Shown: one piece after another, positions 12,968 to 21,142 of the stretch
How the letters are laid out: every line of letters starts with the position of its first letter
Position numbering within the stretch: position 1 is the first letter of the stretch
Origin: Lactobacillus sp. 0.1XD8-4
GTDB lineage: Bacteria; Bacillota; Bacilli; Lactobacillales; Lactobacillaceae
DNA length: 41,288 nt
NCBI RefSeq assembly: GCF_009663775.1
Contig: NZ_RDBR01000017.1
Location: forward strand, 1-41,288
Direction: 5' to 3'
Translations under genes and position numbers: made by a program
The notes under the pieces: generated by a model
Seen by the model: only the letters and a program-made list of their open reading frames with translations
Databases searched by the model: none
Told to the model about the DNA's origin: nothing

Positions 12968-13220
12968 TCATATTCCACCTCTTTCCTTATAACAATAATT
13001 TGGCTTGTAAATTGGACGAACGTTGCAAATAAAACGAACTACCCCAAGTTACGAATGTTAATATATCATTAATTTGATTAAAATTCAAAAAAATATTGGC
13101 AATAACTCCCCCTACTAATCGACTGATAATACTAATAAGAAAGCGCTTTTTAGAGATTTTGCAAACTTTTTATTTCAATCTGTATTTCATTGAACCTTTC
13201 TTTTGTTTTTGTCTTTTAAA
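12968..13220 (-). promoter_or_regulatory. atp operon leader and promoter region with a cre-like site
   Basis: This gene-free stretch precedes atpB and holds its AGAGGTGG site (about 12975-12983). It includes a near-palindrome, AGAAAGCGCTTTTT (13138-13151), matching 12 of 14 positions of the CcpA cre consensus. I could not pick a convincing -35/-10 pair by eye and see no gene or stable RNA. Confidence 0.45.
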
Positions 13221-13223
13221 GCA

Positions 13224-13250
13224 ACAAAAAAGCAGACTAAAGTGTCCGCT
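13224..13250 (-). terminator. Terminator of the uracil permease gene
   Basis: Perfect 7-bp stem (AGCGGAC/GTCTGCT with one G-T), loop ACTTTA, at 13231-13250 on the minus strand, followed by six T. It lies 11 bases after the stop. Confidence 0.85.
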
Positions 13251-13261
13251 ACATTAATACC

Positions 13262-14533
13262 TTATACTTCGCTCTTGGCTTTTGCCGGTAAAATCAAATT
13301 CATCACGATCCCCAATATTGCAGCTACTGCCAGCCCAGAAAACTGATACTTACCTAATTGTAAATAAGCGTTACCGATTCCAATAACTAGGATAACTGAC
13401 GAAATCATTAAATTTCTCTTTTCATTAAAGTCAATCTTATTTTCAATCATCACTCGTAATCCGCTCGATGCAATTACCCCAAATAATAGAAACGATATCC
13501 CCCCGATTACAGGCGAAGGGATAGATTCAATTAATGCACTTAACTTACCAATAAAGCTAAAAAAGATCGCAAAAATAGCAGCCCCCGCAATAACATAAAC
13601 AGAATGAACACGTGTAATTGCCATTACCCCAATATTTTCACCATAACTAGTAACTGGCGGTCCACCAACAAAACCAGCAATAATTGAAGCAGTTCCATCG
13701 CCTGCAAGGGTATGATTTAAGCCAGGATCTTTGAAATAATTTCGTTCTGTAAGTTCGTTTAAGACCATAATATGACCAAGATGCTCTGTCATTGTAACAA
13801 AGGCAATGGGCGCCATACTTAAAATTGCTCCCCAGTAAAGCTGCGGATGATAACTAATAAATGGTAGTTGAAATGCTGGCAAACTAAACCAATGTGCTTT
13901 CATAACTGGTGTAAAATTAACGACCCCAAACAAGACCGCGATAACATAACCGGCAACAATCCCCATCAAAATCGGAATCAAGCCTAAAAAGCCCTTAAAA
14001 TACATATTAAACGCTACTGTCACCACCATCGTTAACATGGCTACAGCAAAAAATCGTAAGTCATAATGCCCAGTTGTTGCGTTAATAGTCGCATCTTTGG
14101 CCGCAGTACCAGCCAATGAGAGACCAATCACGACAACAATCGGTCCAACAACAATCGGTGGCAAAACCCGATCAATCCATTTGGAACCGATCCTTGATAC
14201 AATTACGGCCACAACTAAATAAACACACCCAACAGCAATTGTCCCTTGGGCAATCCCTGGATAACCAGTCGTTTTCATCAATGCCATCATTGGAACAACA
14301 AACGAAAAACTAGATCCCATATAAGCTGGAATTTTGTGTTTTGTAATAAGCAAGTACATTAGCGTGCCAACTCCAGAACTAAATAGCGCAATTCCGGGGT
14401 TCAATCCAACTAAAATCGGTACTAAAACTGTCGAGCCAAACATTGAAAACATGTGCTGTAACGATAAGCCAAACCAATGTCCCGGTGTGGGACGCTCATC
14501 AACATCCAACACCACATTATCACGATGTGCCAT
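13262..14533 (-). CDS. pyrP: Uracil permease (NCS2 family)
   Basis: Proton-linked uracil importer of the NCS2 nucleobase transporter family, with about 12-14 membrane segments in 423 residues. Visible family features are QHMFSMFGSTVLVPILVGLNP at the N-terminus, the TEHLGH segment holding the substrate-binding Glu (in IAFVTMTEHLGH), and GFVGGPPVTSYGENIGVMAITRV. The ATG follows GGAGGATC. A PyrR attenuator upstream makes it a pyrimidine-repressed gene, supporting uracil as substrate and linking it to upp, 4 kb away, which converts uracil to UMP. Confidence 0.94.
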   Translation of the reverse strand: MAHRDNVVLDVDERPTPGHWFGLSLQHMFSMFGSTVLVPILVGLNPGIALFSSGVGTLMYLLITKHKIPAYMGSSFSFVVPMMALMKTTGYPGIAQGTIAVGCVYLVVAVIVSRIGSKWIDRVLPPIVVGPIVVVIGLSLAGTAAKDATINATTGHYDLRFFAVAMLTMVVTVAFNMYFKGFLGLIPILMGIVAGYVIAVLFGVVNFTPVMKAHWFSLPAFQLPFISYHPQLYWGAILSMAPIAFVTMTEHLGHIMVLNELTERNYFKDPGLNHTLAGDGTASIIAGFVGGPPVTSYGENIGVMAITRVHSVYVIAGAAIFAIFFSFIGKLSALIESIPSPVIGGISFLLFGVIASSGLRVMIENKIDFNEKRNLMISSVILVIGIGNAYLQLGKYQFSGLAVAAILGIVMNLILPAKAKSEV

Positions 14534-14546
14534 AAGATCCTCCTAA

Positions 14547-14584
14547 GAAAAAACGACCTTGGAAACCGTGCTCCAAAGTCGTCT
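14547..14584 (-). terminator. Attenuator terminator in the pyrP leader
   Basis: The minus strand has a hairpin ACGACTTTGGA...TCCAAGGTCGT (14552-14583) followed by TTTTTTC, 14 bases before the pyrP ribosome binding site. It is the terminator half of the PyrR switch. Confidence 0.9.
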
Positions 14585-14666
14585 CATCCTAATAATAGCC
14601 TCCTTAAAAAGGCTATCTTGAATTTATCCGTACCTTTGAAGCCTCACGGGACTTCACTTAAAGGTC
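14585..14666 (-). promoter_or_regulatory. PyrR-binding anti-antiterminator and antiterminator leader
   Basis: The minus-strand RNA has AGUCCCGUGAGGCU (14640-14653), an exact match to the PyrR-binding consensus ARUCCNGNGAGGYU, as the loop and bulge of a stem closed by ACCUUU/AAAGGU (14631-14665). Downstream an AUAGCC/GGCUAU hairpin (about 14594-14616) precedes the terminator. With UMP or UTP, PyrR should stabilise this stem and let the terminator form. Confidence 0.92.
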
Positions 14667-14684
14667 TATTTATAAGTTATTCGT

Positions 14685-14713
14685 ATACTACTTTATTTTC
14701 ATTGAATTGTCAA
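14685..14713 (-). promoter_or_regulatory. Promoter of pyrP inside the end of the YibE/F gene
   Basis: Minus strand -35 TTGACA (14708-14713), 17-base spacer, -10 TAGTAT (14685-14690). The -35 and spacer lie in the last codons of the upstream membrane-protein gene, and the predicted start is just before the PyrR stem. Confidence 0.75.
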
Positions 14714-15461
14714 CAACTGATTTTCGTCGTTTCGTCATTACCCACGCAGTCATTGGGACAGTAATTAGAACCCCGATAAATGAAATCAAAATTTCAATCA
14801 TTTCTGCTACAAAAATTTTGTTATTCATAATTGTTCCAAATGAATAATGCAGACCTAAGAACCAAATAAATAACGCTAAAAAGCCGCCAAAGAAGCCAAA
14901 AAATAATGTATTAAAAGTCGTACCAATTATTTGGCGGCCAATTGCCATCCCGCTATGAATTAACTGCCGATTTGTTCGTTCAGGATGATTTTCAAGAATT
15001 TCAGTTAGTCCTGACGCGATTGCCATGGCAGCCTCAGCGATGGCCCCGAGCGTACTCAAAATCGTGGTGGTGACGGAAACCTTTAAATAGCTAATCCCAA
15101 TGAGGATTGACATTCCTTCTAATTCATCACTATCTTCAGTGCCAAATCCCTGAACCATCGCCCAATGTTCAACAGCAAAAATCAAAATAAGGATTAACCC
15201 CAACACAATTAGTGAGGAATAAAAGGCAGTAATTGTCGTCCGCAAATCATCCTCACCCATAAAAATCGTTATCGCTAAAATTGTAATCCCAATAGTCACC
15301 GTTACAAAAAGCGGCGGAACATGAAATGCCACTAAAATAATTGCAAAATAAAGAAAGCCAAAATTAAGCAATAAACTCAAAAAGGCGGTCCAACCTTGCT
15401 TGCCACCAACGAGAACCATCAAGATAAGAAGGACTAACCCTAAACCGGTAATTGTTGTCAT
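14688..15461 (-). CDS. YibE/F family membrane protein
   Basis: A 257-residue polytopic membrane protein with about seven hydrophobic segments, starting MTTITGLGLVLLILMVLVGG. It resembles the YibE/F-like family: the segments GISYLKVSVTTTILSTLGAIAEAAMAIASGLTEI and SGMAIGRQIIGTTFNTLFFGFFGG are characteristic, with the paired motif of the neighbour. The family has no firmly established function. Its ATG overlaps the stop of the upstream gene by four bases (ATGA), so the two probably form a heteromeric complex made in fixed ratio. The C-terminus is basic (TKRRKS). Confidence 0.85.
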   Translation of the reverse strand: MTTITGLGLVLLILMVLVGGKQGWTAFLSLLLNFGFLYFAIILVAFHVPPLFVTVTIGITILAITIFMGEDDLRTTITAFYSSLIVLGLILILIFAVEHWAMVQGFGTEDSDELEGMSILIGISYLKVSVTTTILSTLGAIAEAAMAIASGLTEILENHPERTNRQLIHSGMAIGRQIIGTTFNTLFFGFFGGFLALFIWFLGLHYSFGTIMNNKIFVAEMIEILISFIGVLITVPMTAWVMTKRRKSVVDNSMKIK

Positions 15462-16573
15462 TTGCGGGTCCCCTTTCCTAATAATAATGCGCCAAAAAGA
15501 CTAACAAGCGGAACCGATAAAACAATTCCAATCCCGCTAATAAGACTTTGAATTGTTCCTAAACTCATATTCATCGCATAAGTATAGCCCCACGAATTCC
15601 CATTTTTAATATATAAAAGGCTTCCGGTAAATGTATCAACCATAAAAATTAAGAAAAGGACATTCACAAGTGGTCCCATGATTGATTTTCCAACATTACG
15701 TCCCGATATAAATAATTGCTTTCTGGTTACTTGTGGGTTCAGTTGCTTTAATTCAAAAAGGGTGGCGATAATATCACTTGACTCATCCATTACTGCTCCT
15801 AACGAACCTAATAAAGTTTCTGCCAAAAACAGCGGTCGCGGTACCTGAGTAACATATTCCATCGATTCATAATAAACGCCCCGTTCATGCGTCCAACTAA
15901 ATACTAAAACACTTACTCCTAAGGCAACAAATGTACCAATAACGGTGGCTGCAAAGGTCGCAAGCATCCGTTTGCTAAAGCCAAGAACTAGCAATAGGCT
16001 AATAAAAGTAAAAATAATTGCGAGTACGCTAAAAAGCAACATTATATGCTGACCATTTTGCTTTAAGTCAATTTCAATTGCAATTAAAAATAAAATTGCA
16101 TTAATCACTACACTAATAAGCGCAAGTAATCCTGCATGTCCCATTAATAATAACAACATTAAAGTAACAAGCCAAAGTAAGAAAACAATAACGGTATCAC
16201 GCTTATAGCCATCAACATTGGCGGAAAGTTTTCCGTTTTGTTTACGAACTTGAGTTAGAAAAATATCATTTCCAACGCGGTAACGTTGGTCCATGGGCCG
16301 TGAGTCGCTATAAGTATTTTGAACTGTTAATACCTGCCCCTGATATTTTCCATTCATCATTCTAACTTTTAACTGCTGGTTGTACTGGTGGTCAACATTT
16401 TCAAACTGATCCTTTGTTTTTCGTTTTCCAGTTGTTTTTTCACTAATTACCTTTGCAATTGGTTGCTGATAAAACCGCTCATTATGGCTAGTAAAAAAGA
16501 GAATTCCTCCTCCAATAATTACTAAGGCAATTAATAGCCATTTTTTTTGCTCCGTCCAGAACCCTTTAGCCAC
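15458..16573 (-). CDS. YibE/F family membrane protein, longer partner
   Basis: A 371-residue protein with one N-terminal membrane segment (about 12-29), an extracytoplasmic domain of about 95 residues, then seven or so membrane helices. The helical half matches the YibE/F pattern: LFLAETLLGSLGAVMDESSDIIATLFEL and LFISGRNVGKSIMGPLVNVLFLIFMVD parallel the smaller neighbour. The start is GTG (16571-16573), with AAGGAGGGG 8-9 bases upstream; a more distal TTG would read through that site. The function is unknown. The outer domain has a QGQVLTVQNTYSDSRPMDQRYRVGNDIFLTQ beta-like stretch, as in larger YibE/F proteins. Confidence 0.84.
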   Translation of the reverse strand: MAKGFWTEQKKWLLIALVIIGGGILFFTSHNERFYQQPIAKVISEKTTGKRKTKDQFENVDHQYNQQLKVRMMNGKYQGQVLTVQNTYSDSRPMDQRYRVGNDIFLTQVRKQNGKLSANVDGYKRDTVIVFLLWLVTLMLLLLMGHAGLLALISVVINAILFLIAIEIDLKQNGQHIMLLFSVLAIIFTFISLLLVLGFSKRMLATFAATVIGTFVALGVSVLVFSWTHERGVYYESMEYVTQVPRPLFLAETLLGSLGAVMDESSDIIATLFELKQLNPQVTRKQLFISGRNVGKSIMGPLVNVLFLIFMVDTFTGSLLYIKNGNSWGYTYAMNMSLGTIQSLISGIGIVLSVPLVSLFGALLLGKGTRK

Positions 16574-16633
16574 ATCTTGTCCCCTCCTTATAAAAAGCAA
16601 AACTATTGCTATTTTACTATTAACTCCCAGTAA

Positions 16634-16676
16634 AAAAAGGATCTAGGAATAATCTTTACTTTTCCTAAATCCTTTT
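16634..16676 (-). terminator. Terminator of ptsI
   Basis: Hairpin 16636-16675 on the minus strand (AAAGGATTTAGGAA paired with TTCCTAGATCCTTT), followed by a T run. It starts right after the ptsI stop and separates it from the YibE/F genes. Confidence 0.85.
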
Positions 16677-16677
16677 G

Positions 16678-18405
16678 TTAATTTTCTAATAGCCATTTTT
16701 GGACTAGTTCTTTTACCGCAGGCATTGAATCACAAGTTGTAATTGCCTCTTGATAAAGTTCCTCACACTTTTGACGGTCAAGTTTTCTCATCATTGATCG
16801 CGTCCGAAGAATTGAACTGGCACTCATTGAGTAAACATCTAATCCCATCCCAATCAATAAAGGCAACGCATACCGATCGCCAGCCATCTCTCCGCACATT
16901 GCAACAACTGTATTATGGGTATGCCCAGCGTCAATAATATGTTTAATTAGTTTTAAGAAGGTCGGATTTAATGGTTGATAGAGATACGAAACTGCATCGT
17001 TACCACGATCAGCAGCAAAACAATACTGAATTAAGTCATTCGTGCCAATACTAAAAAAATCAACTTCAGAAGCTAACCGGTCGGCATTAAGAGCAGCAAG
17101 CGGCACTTCAATCATCATTCCCAAGCGAATATCTTGGCCGATTTGCGGATGATTAACAGCCAATTTTGCCTGTTCTTCATAATAAATCTTCTTTGCCGCT
17201 TGTAATTCCTCTAGCGTAGTTATCATTGGAAACATAATACTGATTTTACCGTACTCAGATGCCCGTAACAGCGCCCGCAACTGCGTCCTAAACATCGCTG
17301 GACGATCAAGCGCAATCCGAATTGCACGATAGCCTAAAAAAGGATTCATTTCTTTAGGAAGAGGCATAAAACGAAGCGGTTTGTCGCCACCAATATCAAG
17401 AGTCCGCACCACTAGCCGTTTTCCATTTAATTGTTCTACCGCTCGCCGATAAGCTATAAACTGCTCATCTTCTGTTGGCAAGTGATCACTTTTCATATAA
17501 AGGAATTCTGTCCGAAAAAGACCAACACCGTCCGCACCATTTTCAATTGCTGCGGAAATATCAACTGAAGAACCAATATTAGCAGCTATTTTATACTTAT
17601 GTCCATCCGCTGTCACAGACGGCTGATCAATCATTTGCTGCCATTGTTCACGAATATTCATAAACTTATTAGCAATTTTTTGATACTGCTCAATATCTAC
17701 AGATGAAGGATCAATTATAGCATTCCCCTCAAAGCCATCAATAATCATTTCTTGACCGTTCTCAACCCGGTCAGTAACATCATTACATCCAACAATCGCC
17801 GGTATCTGTAATGATCGTGCCATGATTGCGGCATGACTTGTTCGGCCCCCGAGATCTGTAATAATTCCTTTAACAAAACGTGCATCCATTTGTGACGTAT
17901 CTGAAGGACCAATTGAATGAGCAACTACAACTACCGGGTGATCTAGTGAACGAAGGTTGGGAAGTTCTTTCCCTTCTAACTTTGCAAGTACCTGGTCATG
18001 GATATTTTGAAAATCAGCCGCTCGTTCCTGCATGTATTCATTACCAGTCATTGCCTGAAGTGTTCGGATTGCTTTTAAAATCACTTCGGTAAAGGCCGAT
18101 TCAGCATTTAAACGTTGGTTCGTTATTCTTGTTTCAACCTGTTTGATCATCTCTGGATCATTTAGTATTGCGATATGAGTATCAAAAATTGCAAGGTCTT
18201 CATCACTAAGCTTACCTGTTAAATTCTTTTTAGTTGTTTTTAAGTTAATTACAATATCATCAAACGCATTATGTAATCGTTGCTTTTCTGCAGTTACATC
18301 GCTAATATGGTACTTTTCAAAACTCAGATTTGGCTTCGTTAGTAAATAAGCCGGCGCAATGCCAACCCCATCACTGGCCGCAATACCGTTGATACGGATC
18401 TCCAT
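16678..18405 (-). CDS. ptsI: PTS enzyme I (PEP-protein phosphotransferase)
   Basis: Cytosolic enzyme I, which takes phosphate from PEP and passes it to HPr. The 575-residue length is standard. The phosphorylated His is His191 in DLGGRTSHAAIMARSL; the PEP-binding barrel shows GADGVGLFRTEFLYM, FGTND-like SIGTNDLIQY and the catalytic Cys in VAMCGEMAGD. In most lactobacilli ptsI follows ptsH with overlap. Here the upstream 115 bases hold a promoter and no ptsH, so HPr must be encoded elsewhere. The gene has its own promoter and terminator. Confidence 0.96.
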   Translation of the reverse strand: MEIRINGIAASDGVGIAPAYLLTKPNLSFEKYHISDVTAEKQRLHNAFDDIVINLKTTKKNLTGKLSDEDLAIFDTHIAILNDPEMIKQVETRITNQRLNAESAFTEVILKAIRTLQAMTGNEYMQERAADFQNIHDQVLAKLEGKELPNLRSLDHPVVVVAHSIGPSDTSQMDARFVKGIITDLGGRTSHAAIMARSLQIPAIVGCNDVTDRVENGQEMIIDGFEGNAIIDPSSVDIEQYQKIANKFMNIREQWQQMIDQPSVTADGHKYKIAANIGSSVDISAAIENGADGVGLFRTEFLYMKSDHLPTEDEQFIAYRRAVEQLNGKRLVVRTLDIGGDKPLRFMPLPKEMNPFLGYRAIRIALDRPAMFRTQLRALLRASEYGKISIMFPMITTLEELQAAKKIYYEEQAKLAVNHPQIGQDIRLGMMIEVPLAALNADRLASEVDFFSIGTNDLIQYCFAADRGNDAVSYLYQPLNPTFLKLIKHIIDAGHTHNTVVAMCGEMAGDRYALPLLIGMGLDVYSMSASSILRTRSMMRKLDRQKCEELYQEAITTCDSMPAVKELVQKWLLEN

Positions 18406-18436
18406 TTATTGATCCCTCTTTTCTGTTATATTACTT

Positions 18437-18464
18437 ATTATAAGCGAAAGCCGTTTCAGCGCAA
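18437..18464 (-). promoter_or_regulatory. Promoter of ptsI
   Basis: Minus strand TATAAT at 18437-18442, with TTGCGC at 18459-18464 and a 16-base spacer. It lies about 35 bases before the ATG, between the upp terminator and ptsI. Confidence 0.65.
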
Positions 18465-18478
18465 AACGATATTTAAAA

Positions 18479-18511
18479 AATAAAAAGCCACGGCATCTCT
18501 ACCATAGCTTT
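18479..18511 (-). terminator. Terminator of upp
   Basis: Ten-pair stem AAAGCTATGG/CCGTGGCTTT with wobbles (18484-18511 on the minus strand), followed by TTTTTATTTTTT. It starts 10 bases after the upp stop. Confidence 0.85.
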
Positions 18512-18520
18512 AAACTTAAA

Positions 18521-19156
18521 TTACTTAGTACCAAAGAGGCGATCACCTGCATCACCCAATCCTGGAACGATATAACCATCTTCGTTAAGGTGGTCATCTA
18601 ATCCAGCAGTATAAATATCAACATCAGGGTATGCTTCACGAACTGCCTTAACACCTTCAGGAGCAGCAACCAAGCAAGCAAATTTCATATTTTGCTCTTG
18701 GCAGCCACGCTTCTTTAATGCTTCGATTGCCATCATTGCTGAACCACCAGTAGCAAGCATGGGGTCAACAATAAATAATTGCCGTTCAGTAATATCATTT
18801 GGCAATTTTACAAAGTATTCGTGAGGCTTTAAGGTTTCTTCATCACGGTACATGCCAATAAAACCAATCTTCGCTGCAGGAATGAGGTCCGTCATCCCGT
18901 CAACCATTCCTAAACCAGCCCGCAAAATTGGGATAATTGCAACCTTTTTCCCCGCAAGTTCCTTTTGAGTCGTCTTAGCAATCGGGGTTTCAATTTCAAC
19001 GTCTTTTAATGGCATATCACGTGCAACTTCATATGCCATTAACGTTGAAATTTCCTTAACAGTTTCCCGGAAAAACTTTGTCCCAACATTTTTGTCCCGA
19101 ATCATTGTTAACTTGTGTTGAATCAGCGGATGATCAATAACTTCAAATTTACCCAT
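18521..19156 (-). CDS. upp: Uracil phosphoribosyltransferase
   Basis: Converts uracil plus PRPP to UMP in pyrimidine salvage. I start at the ATG of [16 protein letters not shown] (19154-19156), 211 residues, because AAAGGAG lies 11 bases upstream and the family begins there; an earlier open extension runs back through the promoter. Motifs are [10 protein letters not shown] (uracil side), the PRPP loop [17 protein letters not shown] and the C-terminal [14 protein letters not shown]. It pairs functionally with the uracil permease. Confidence 0.97.
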   Translation of the reverse strand: MGKFEVIDHPLIQHKLTMIRDKNVGTKFFRETVKEISTLMAYEVARDMPLKDVEIETPIAKTTQKELAGKKVAIIPILRAGLGMVDGMTDLIPAAKIGFIGMYRDEETLKPHEYFVKLPNDITERQLFIVDPMLATGGSAMMAIEALKKRGCQEQNMKFACLVAAPEGVKAVREAYPDVDIYTAGLDDHLNEDGYIVPGLGDAGDRLFGTK

Positions 19157-19187
19157 GCTAAAATACACTCCTTTGAATTTCTCCACT

Positions 19188-19216
19188 ATTCTACCAGAAA
19201 AAGCAAGGCGTGACAA
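19188..19216 (-). promoter_or_regulatory. Promoter of upp
   Basis: Minus strand -35 TTGTCA (19211-19216), 17-base spacer, extended -10 TGGTAGAAT (TAGAAT at 19188-19193). The -35 overlaps the T tract of the preceding sua5 terminator. Confidence 0.8.
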
Positions 19217-19234
19217 AAAAACTTAACAAGTTTT
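19212..19234 (-). terminator. Terminator of sua5
   Basis: Short hairpin AAAACTT-GTT-AAGTTTT (19218-19234, minus strand) with a run of seven T. The stem is short and AT-rich, so some readthrough into upp is plausible. Confidence 0.6.
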
Positions 19235-19241
19235 TATATGC

Positions 19242-20270
19242 TTACTTTAGGATAGTCTGATTAAAATGCATCCCACCCGCTGACTTGTTTAGCCGGTTCA
19301 TATAAGCACCGCCGAGGTCATGAGCAGGGAATGCTTGCGTTACAATTGCCTTAACATTTGGCTGGTCATCGAACTGACGTAATCCATCAAAAAGACGAGC
19401 ACTTGCATCTTGAACGTTTTTTCCTAACGAAAACTGAATTGCATTCATTGGCAAGACTTCTTGTTGCAAAATCTTTTCTTCAGCCATCATCCCAACGTCA
19501 AATGGTTGTTCTTTAATCCAGGCAACGACTTTATCCCAGTCAGTATCTGTATCGACAATGTACACCTGTGCTTTAGGTGCATAGTGCTTATACTTCATTC
19601 CAGGCGCCTTAGGAGTTTCATTTTTGCCAACCTTGTGATGATTAAGATCAATTGATCCGATTACCGCTTCTATATCTTTCTTTGTCACTGCGCCCGGTCG
19701 TAAAATTACTGGTTGATCCGTTGACATATCAAGAACCGTTGACTCTACTCCTACCCGTGTTGGGCCGTTATCAAGAATCCCAGCAATTTTACCATGCAAG
19801 TCGTGATATACATGCTGAGCCGTTGTTGGACTAGGCTTCCCGGAAGTGTTAGCAGAAGGCCCGACGATTGGAACTCCTGCTTTTTCGATTAAGTCAAGGG
19901 TTGGTTGACAATCTGGAAAACGAAAAGCCACCGTCTTTAAACCGCCAGTTACCGTTTTAGAAAGAGCGTTCTTTTTGATTTTTAAAATAATTGTTAGGGA
20001 TCCGGGCCAAAACTTTGCCATTAGTTTACGAGCATTATCAGGAATCTCGGCGGCGTATTTTTCAACCATCGCGATTGAATTAACATGAACAATTAATGGA
20101 TTATCACTCGGGCGTCCCTTTGCAAGATAAACATTTTTAACTGCTGCTTCGTTTGTTGCATCTGCGCCTAGACCATAGACAGTTTCCGTTGGAAAGGCAA
20201 CTAATTCACCACGTTTTATCGCTGCAGCTGCTTGATCAGTTTCACCATTTCGAAAAATCCGTGTATCCAT
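19242..20270 (-). CDS. ywlC: Threonylcarbamoyl-AMP synthase (Sua5/YwlC)
   Basis: Makes threonylcarbamoyl-AMP from Thr, bicarbonate and ATP for the t6A37 modification of ANN-decoding tRNAs. The 342-residue product is the long Sua5 form: a YrdC domain (KRGELVAFPTETVYGLGADATN, KGRPSDNPLIVHV, GPSANTSGKPSPT) of about 200 residues, then a C-terminal Sua5 domain of about 120. The start is the ATG at 20268-20270, 12 bases after AGGAGG. It lies 5 bases from the prmC stop, in the conserved tdk-prfA-prmC-sua5 run. Confidence 0.95.
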   Translation of the reverse strand: MDTRIFRNGETDQAAAAIKRGELVAFPTETVYGLGADATNEAAVKNVYLAKGRPSDNPLIVHVNSIAMVEKYAAEIPDNARKLMAKFWPGSLTIILKIKKNALSKTVTGGLKTVAFRFPDCQPTLDLIEKAGVPIVGPSANTSGKPSPTTAQHVYHDLHGKIAGILDNGPTRVGVESTVLDMSTDQPVILRPGAVTKKDIEAVIGSIDLNHHKVGKNETPKAPGMKYKHYAPKAQVYIVDTDTDWDKVVAWIKEQPFDVGMMAEEKILQQEVLPMNAIQFSLGKNVQDASARLFDGLRQFDDQPNVKAIVTQAFPAHDLGGAYMNRLNKSAGGMHFNQTILK

Positions 20271-20275
20271 TCTTA

Positions 20276-21142
20276 CTATCTTCCTCCTGCGTCTGAAAAA
20301 TCCCATGCGTGTATCATCCTCATTTTTCCTGCCACATCATGTCGTGGACATATCTGTGCGTGTTTGTCAGTTTGGTGTAATAAAACTTGAATTGATTCTT
20401 CCTGATCATAACCAGTCTCACCGAATAATTGACCATTAGTCCGTAGATAGCGGCCTATTGTCTTAAATAACCGATGGTAAAAACCGAGCCCATGCTCATT
20501 TGCAAATAGGGCCAATGCTGGTTCATTAGCTAACACGGCTTGATCAATCATATCAGTGTCAGCTCGGTCAATATATGGCGGATTGGTTACAATTAAATCA
20601 AATTGTTGGGAAATGTTAGCAAATAAATCACTTTGGATTAAAGGTAGCTTTAATCCAAAGGTGGTCATATTTTGTCTGGCAACGTTCAGGGCAGCCGAAG
20701 AAATATCACTTAGAGTTACATCCCAACTAGGGCGCTCTAGTGCTAATGTAATCCCAATAACGCCACTGCCAGTTCCTAAATCAAGCACTTTTAATGGATC
20801 AGGCGGCATTGTTGCCAATACCCATTCGACTAACTCGGCCGTTTCTGCTTCAGGTATTAAAACATTTTTATTCACCTTAAATGTACGACCATAAAACGGG
20901 GCCTGCCCAACAATATATTGAGCAGGCTCATGATTAAGCAGCCTTTTAATTGCACTATGCCACCACTCTGCTTCACTATCTGGCATTTGATCACGGTTAT
21001 GCAACAGTAAATGGGTGGCATCCCAGTTGTGTAGTTGTTGGAGTAAGAATTGCGGGGCATGAGGGTCGACATCCGTACCATTAAGTTGCTCTTTTGCCCA
21101 CCGTTGAGCCATAAAATAATTTTGTGGCGTAAAATTATTCAT
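20276..21142 (-). CDS. prmC: Release factor glutamine methyltransferase
   Basis: SAM-dependent enzyme that methylates the Gln of the GGQ motif in peptide release factors. The 288-residue product has an N-terminal helical domain (about 1-80), the SAM motif DLGTGSG (121-127) and the catalytic NPPY (187-190). It overlaps prfA, its substrate gene, by 8 bases, and ends 5 bases before sua5. Confidence 0.96.
   Translation of the reverse strand: MNNFTPQNYFMAQRWAKEQLNGTDVDPHAPQFLLQQLHNWDATHLLLHNRDQMPDSEAEWWHSAIKRLLNHEPAQYIVGQAPFYGRTFKVNKNVLIPEAETAELVEWVLATMPPDPLKVLDLGTGSGVIGITLALERPSWDVTLSDISSAALNVARQNMTTFGLKLPLIQSDLFANISQQFDLIVTNPPYIDRADTDMIDQAVLANEPALALFANEHGLGFYHRLFKTIGRYLRTNGQLFGETGYDQEESIQVLLHQTDKHAQICPRHDVAGKMRMIHAWDFSDAGGR

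Noticed and set aside
12957-12971. Four-codon ORF (ATG at 12971) overlapping the atpB start
   Set aside because: Only 3 bases separate it from AGGTGG, too close for initiation; the atpB ATG at 12967 has ideal spacing. Likely chance.
18443-18464. Inverted GAAA-CGG-TTTC sequence at the ptsI promoter as a cre site
   Set aside because: The arms are one base too close for the 14-base cre consensus; CG is off-centre.
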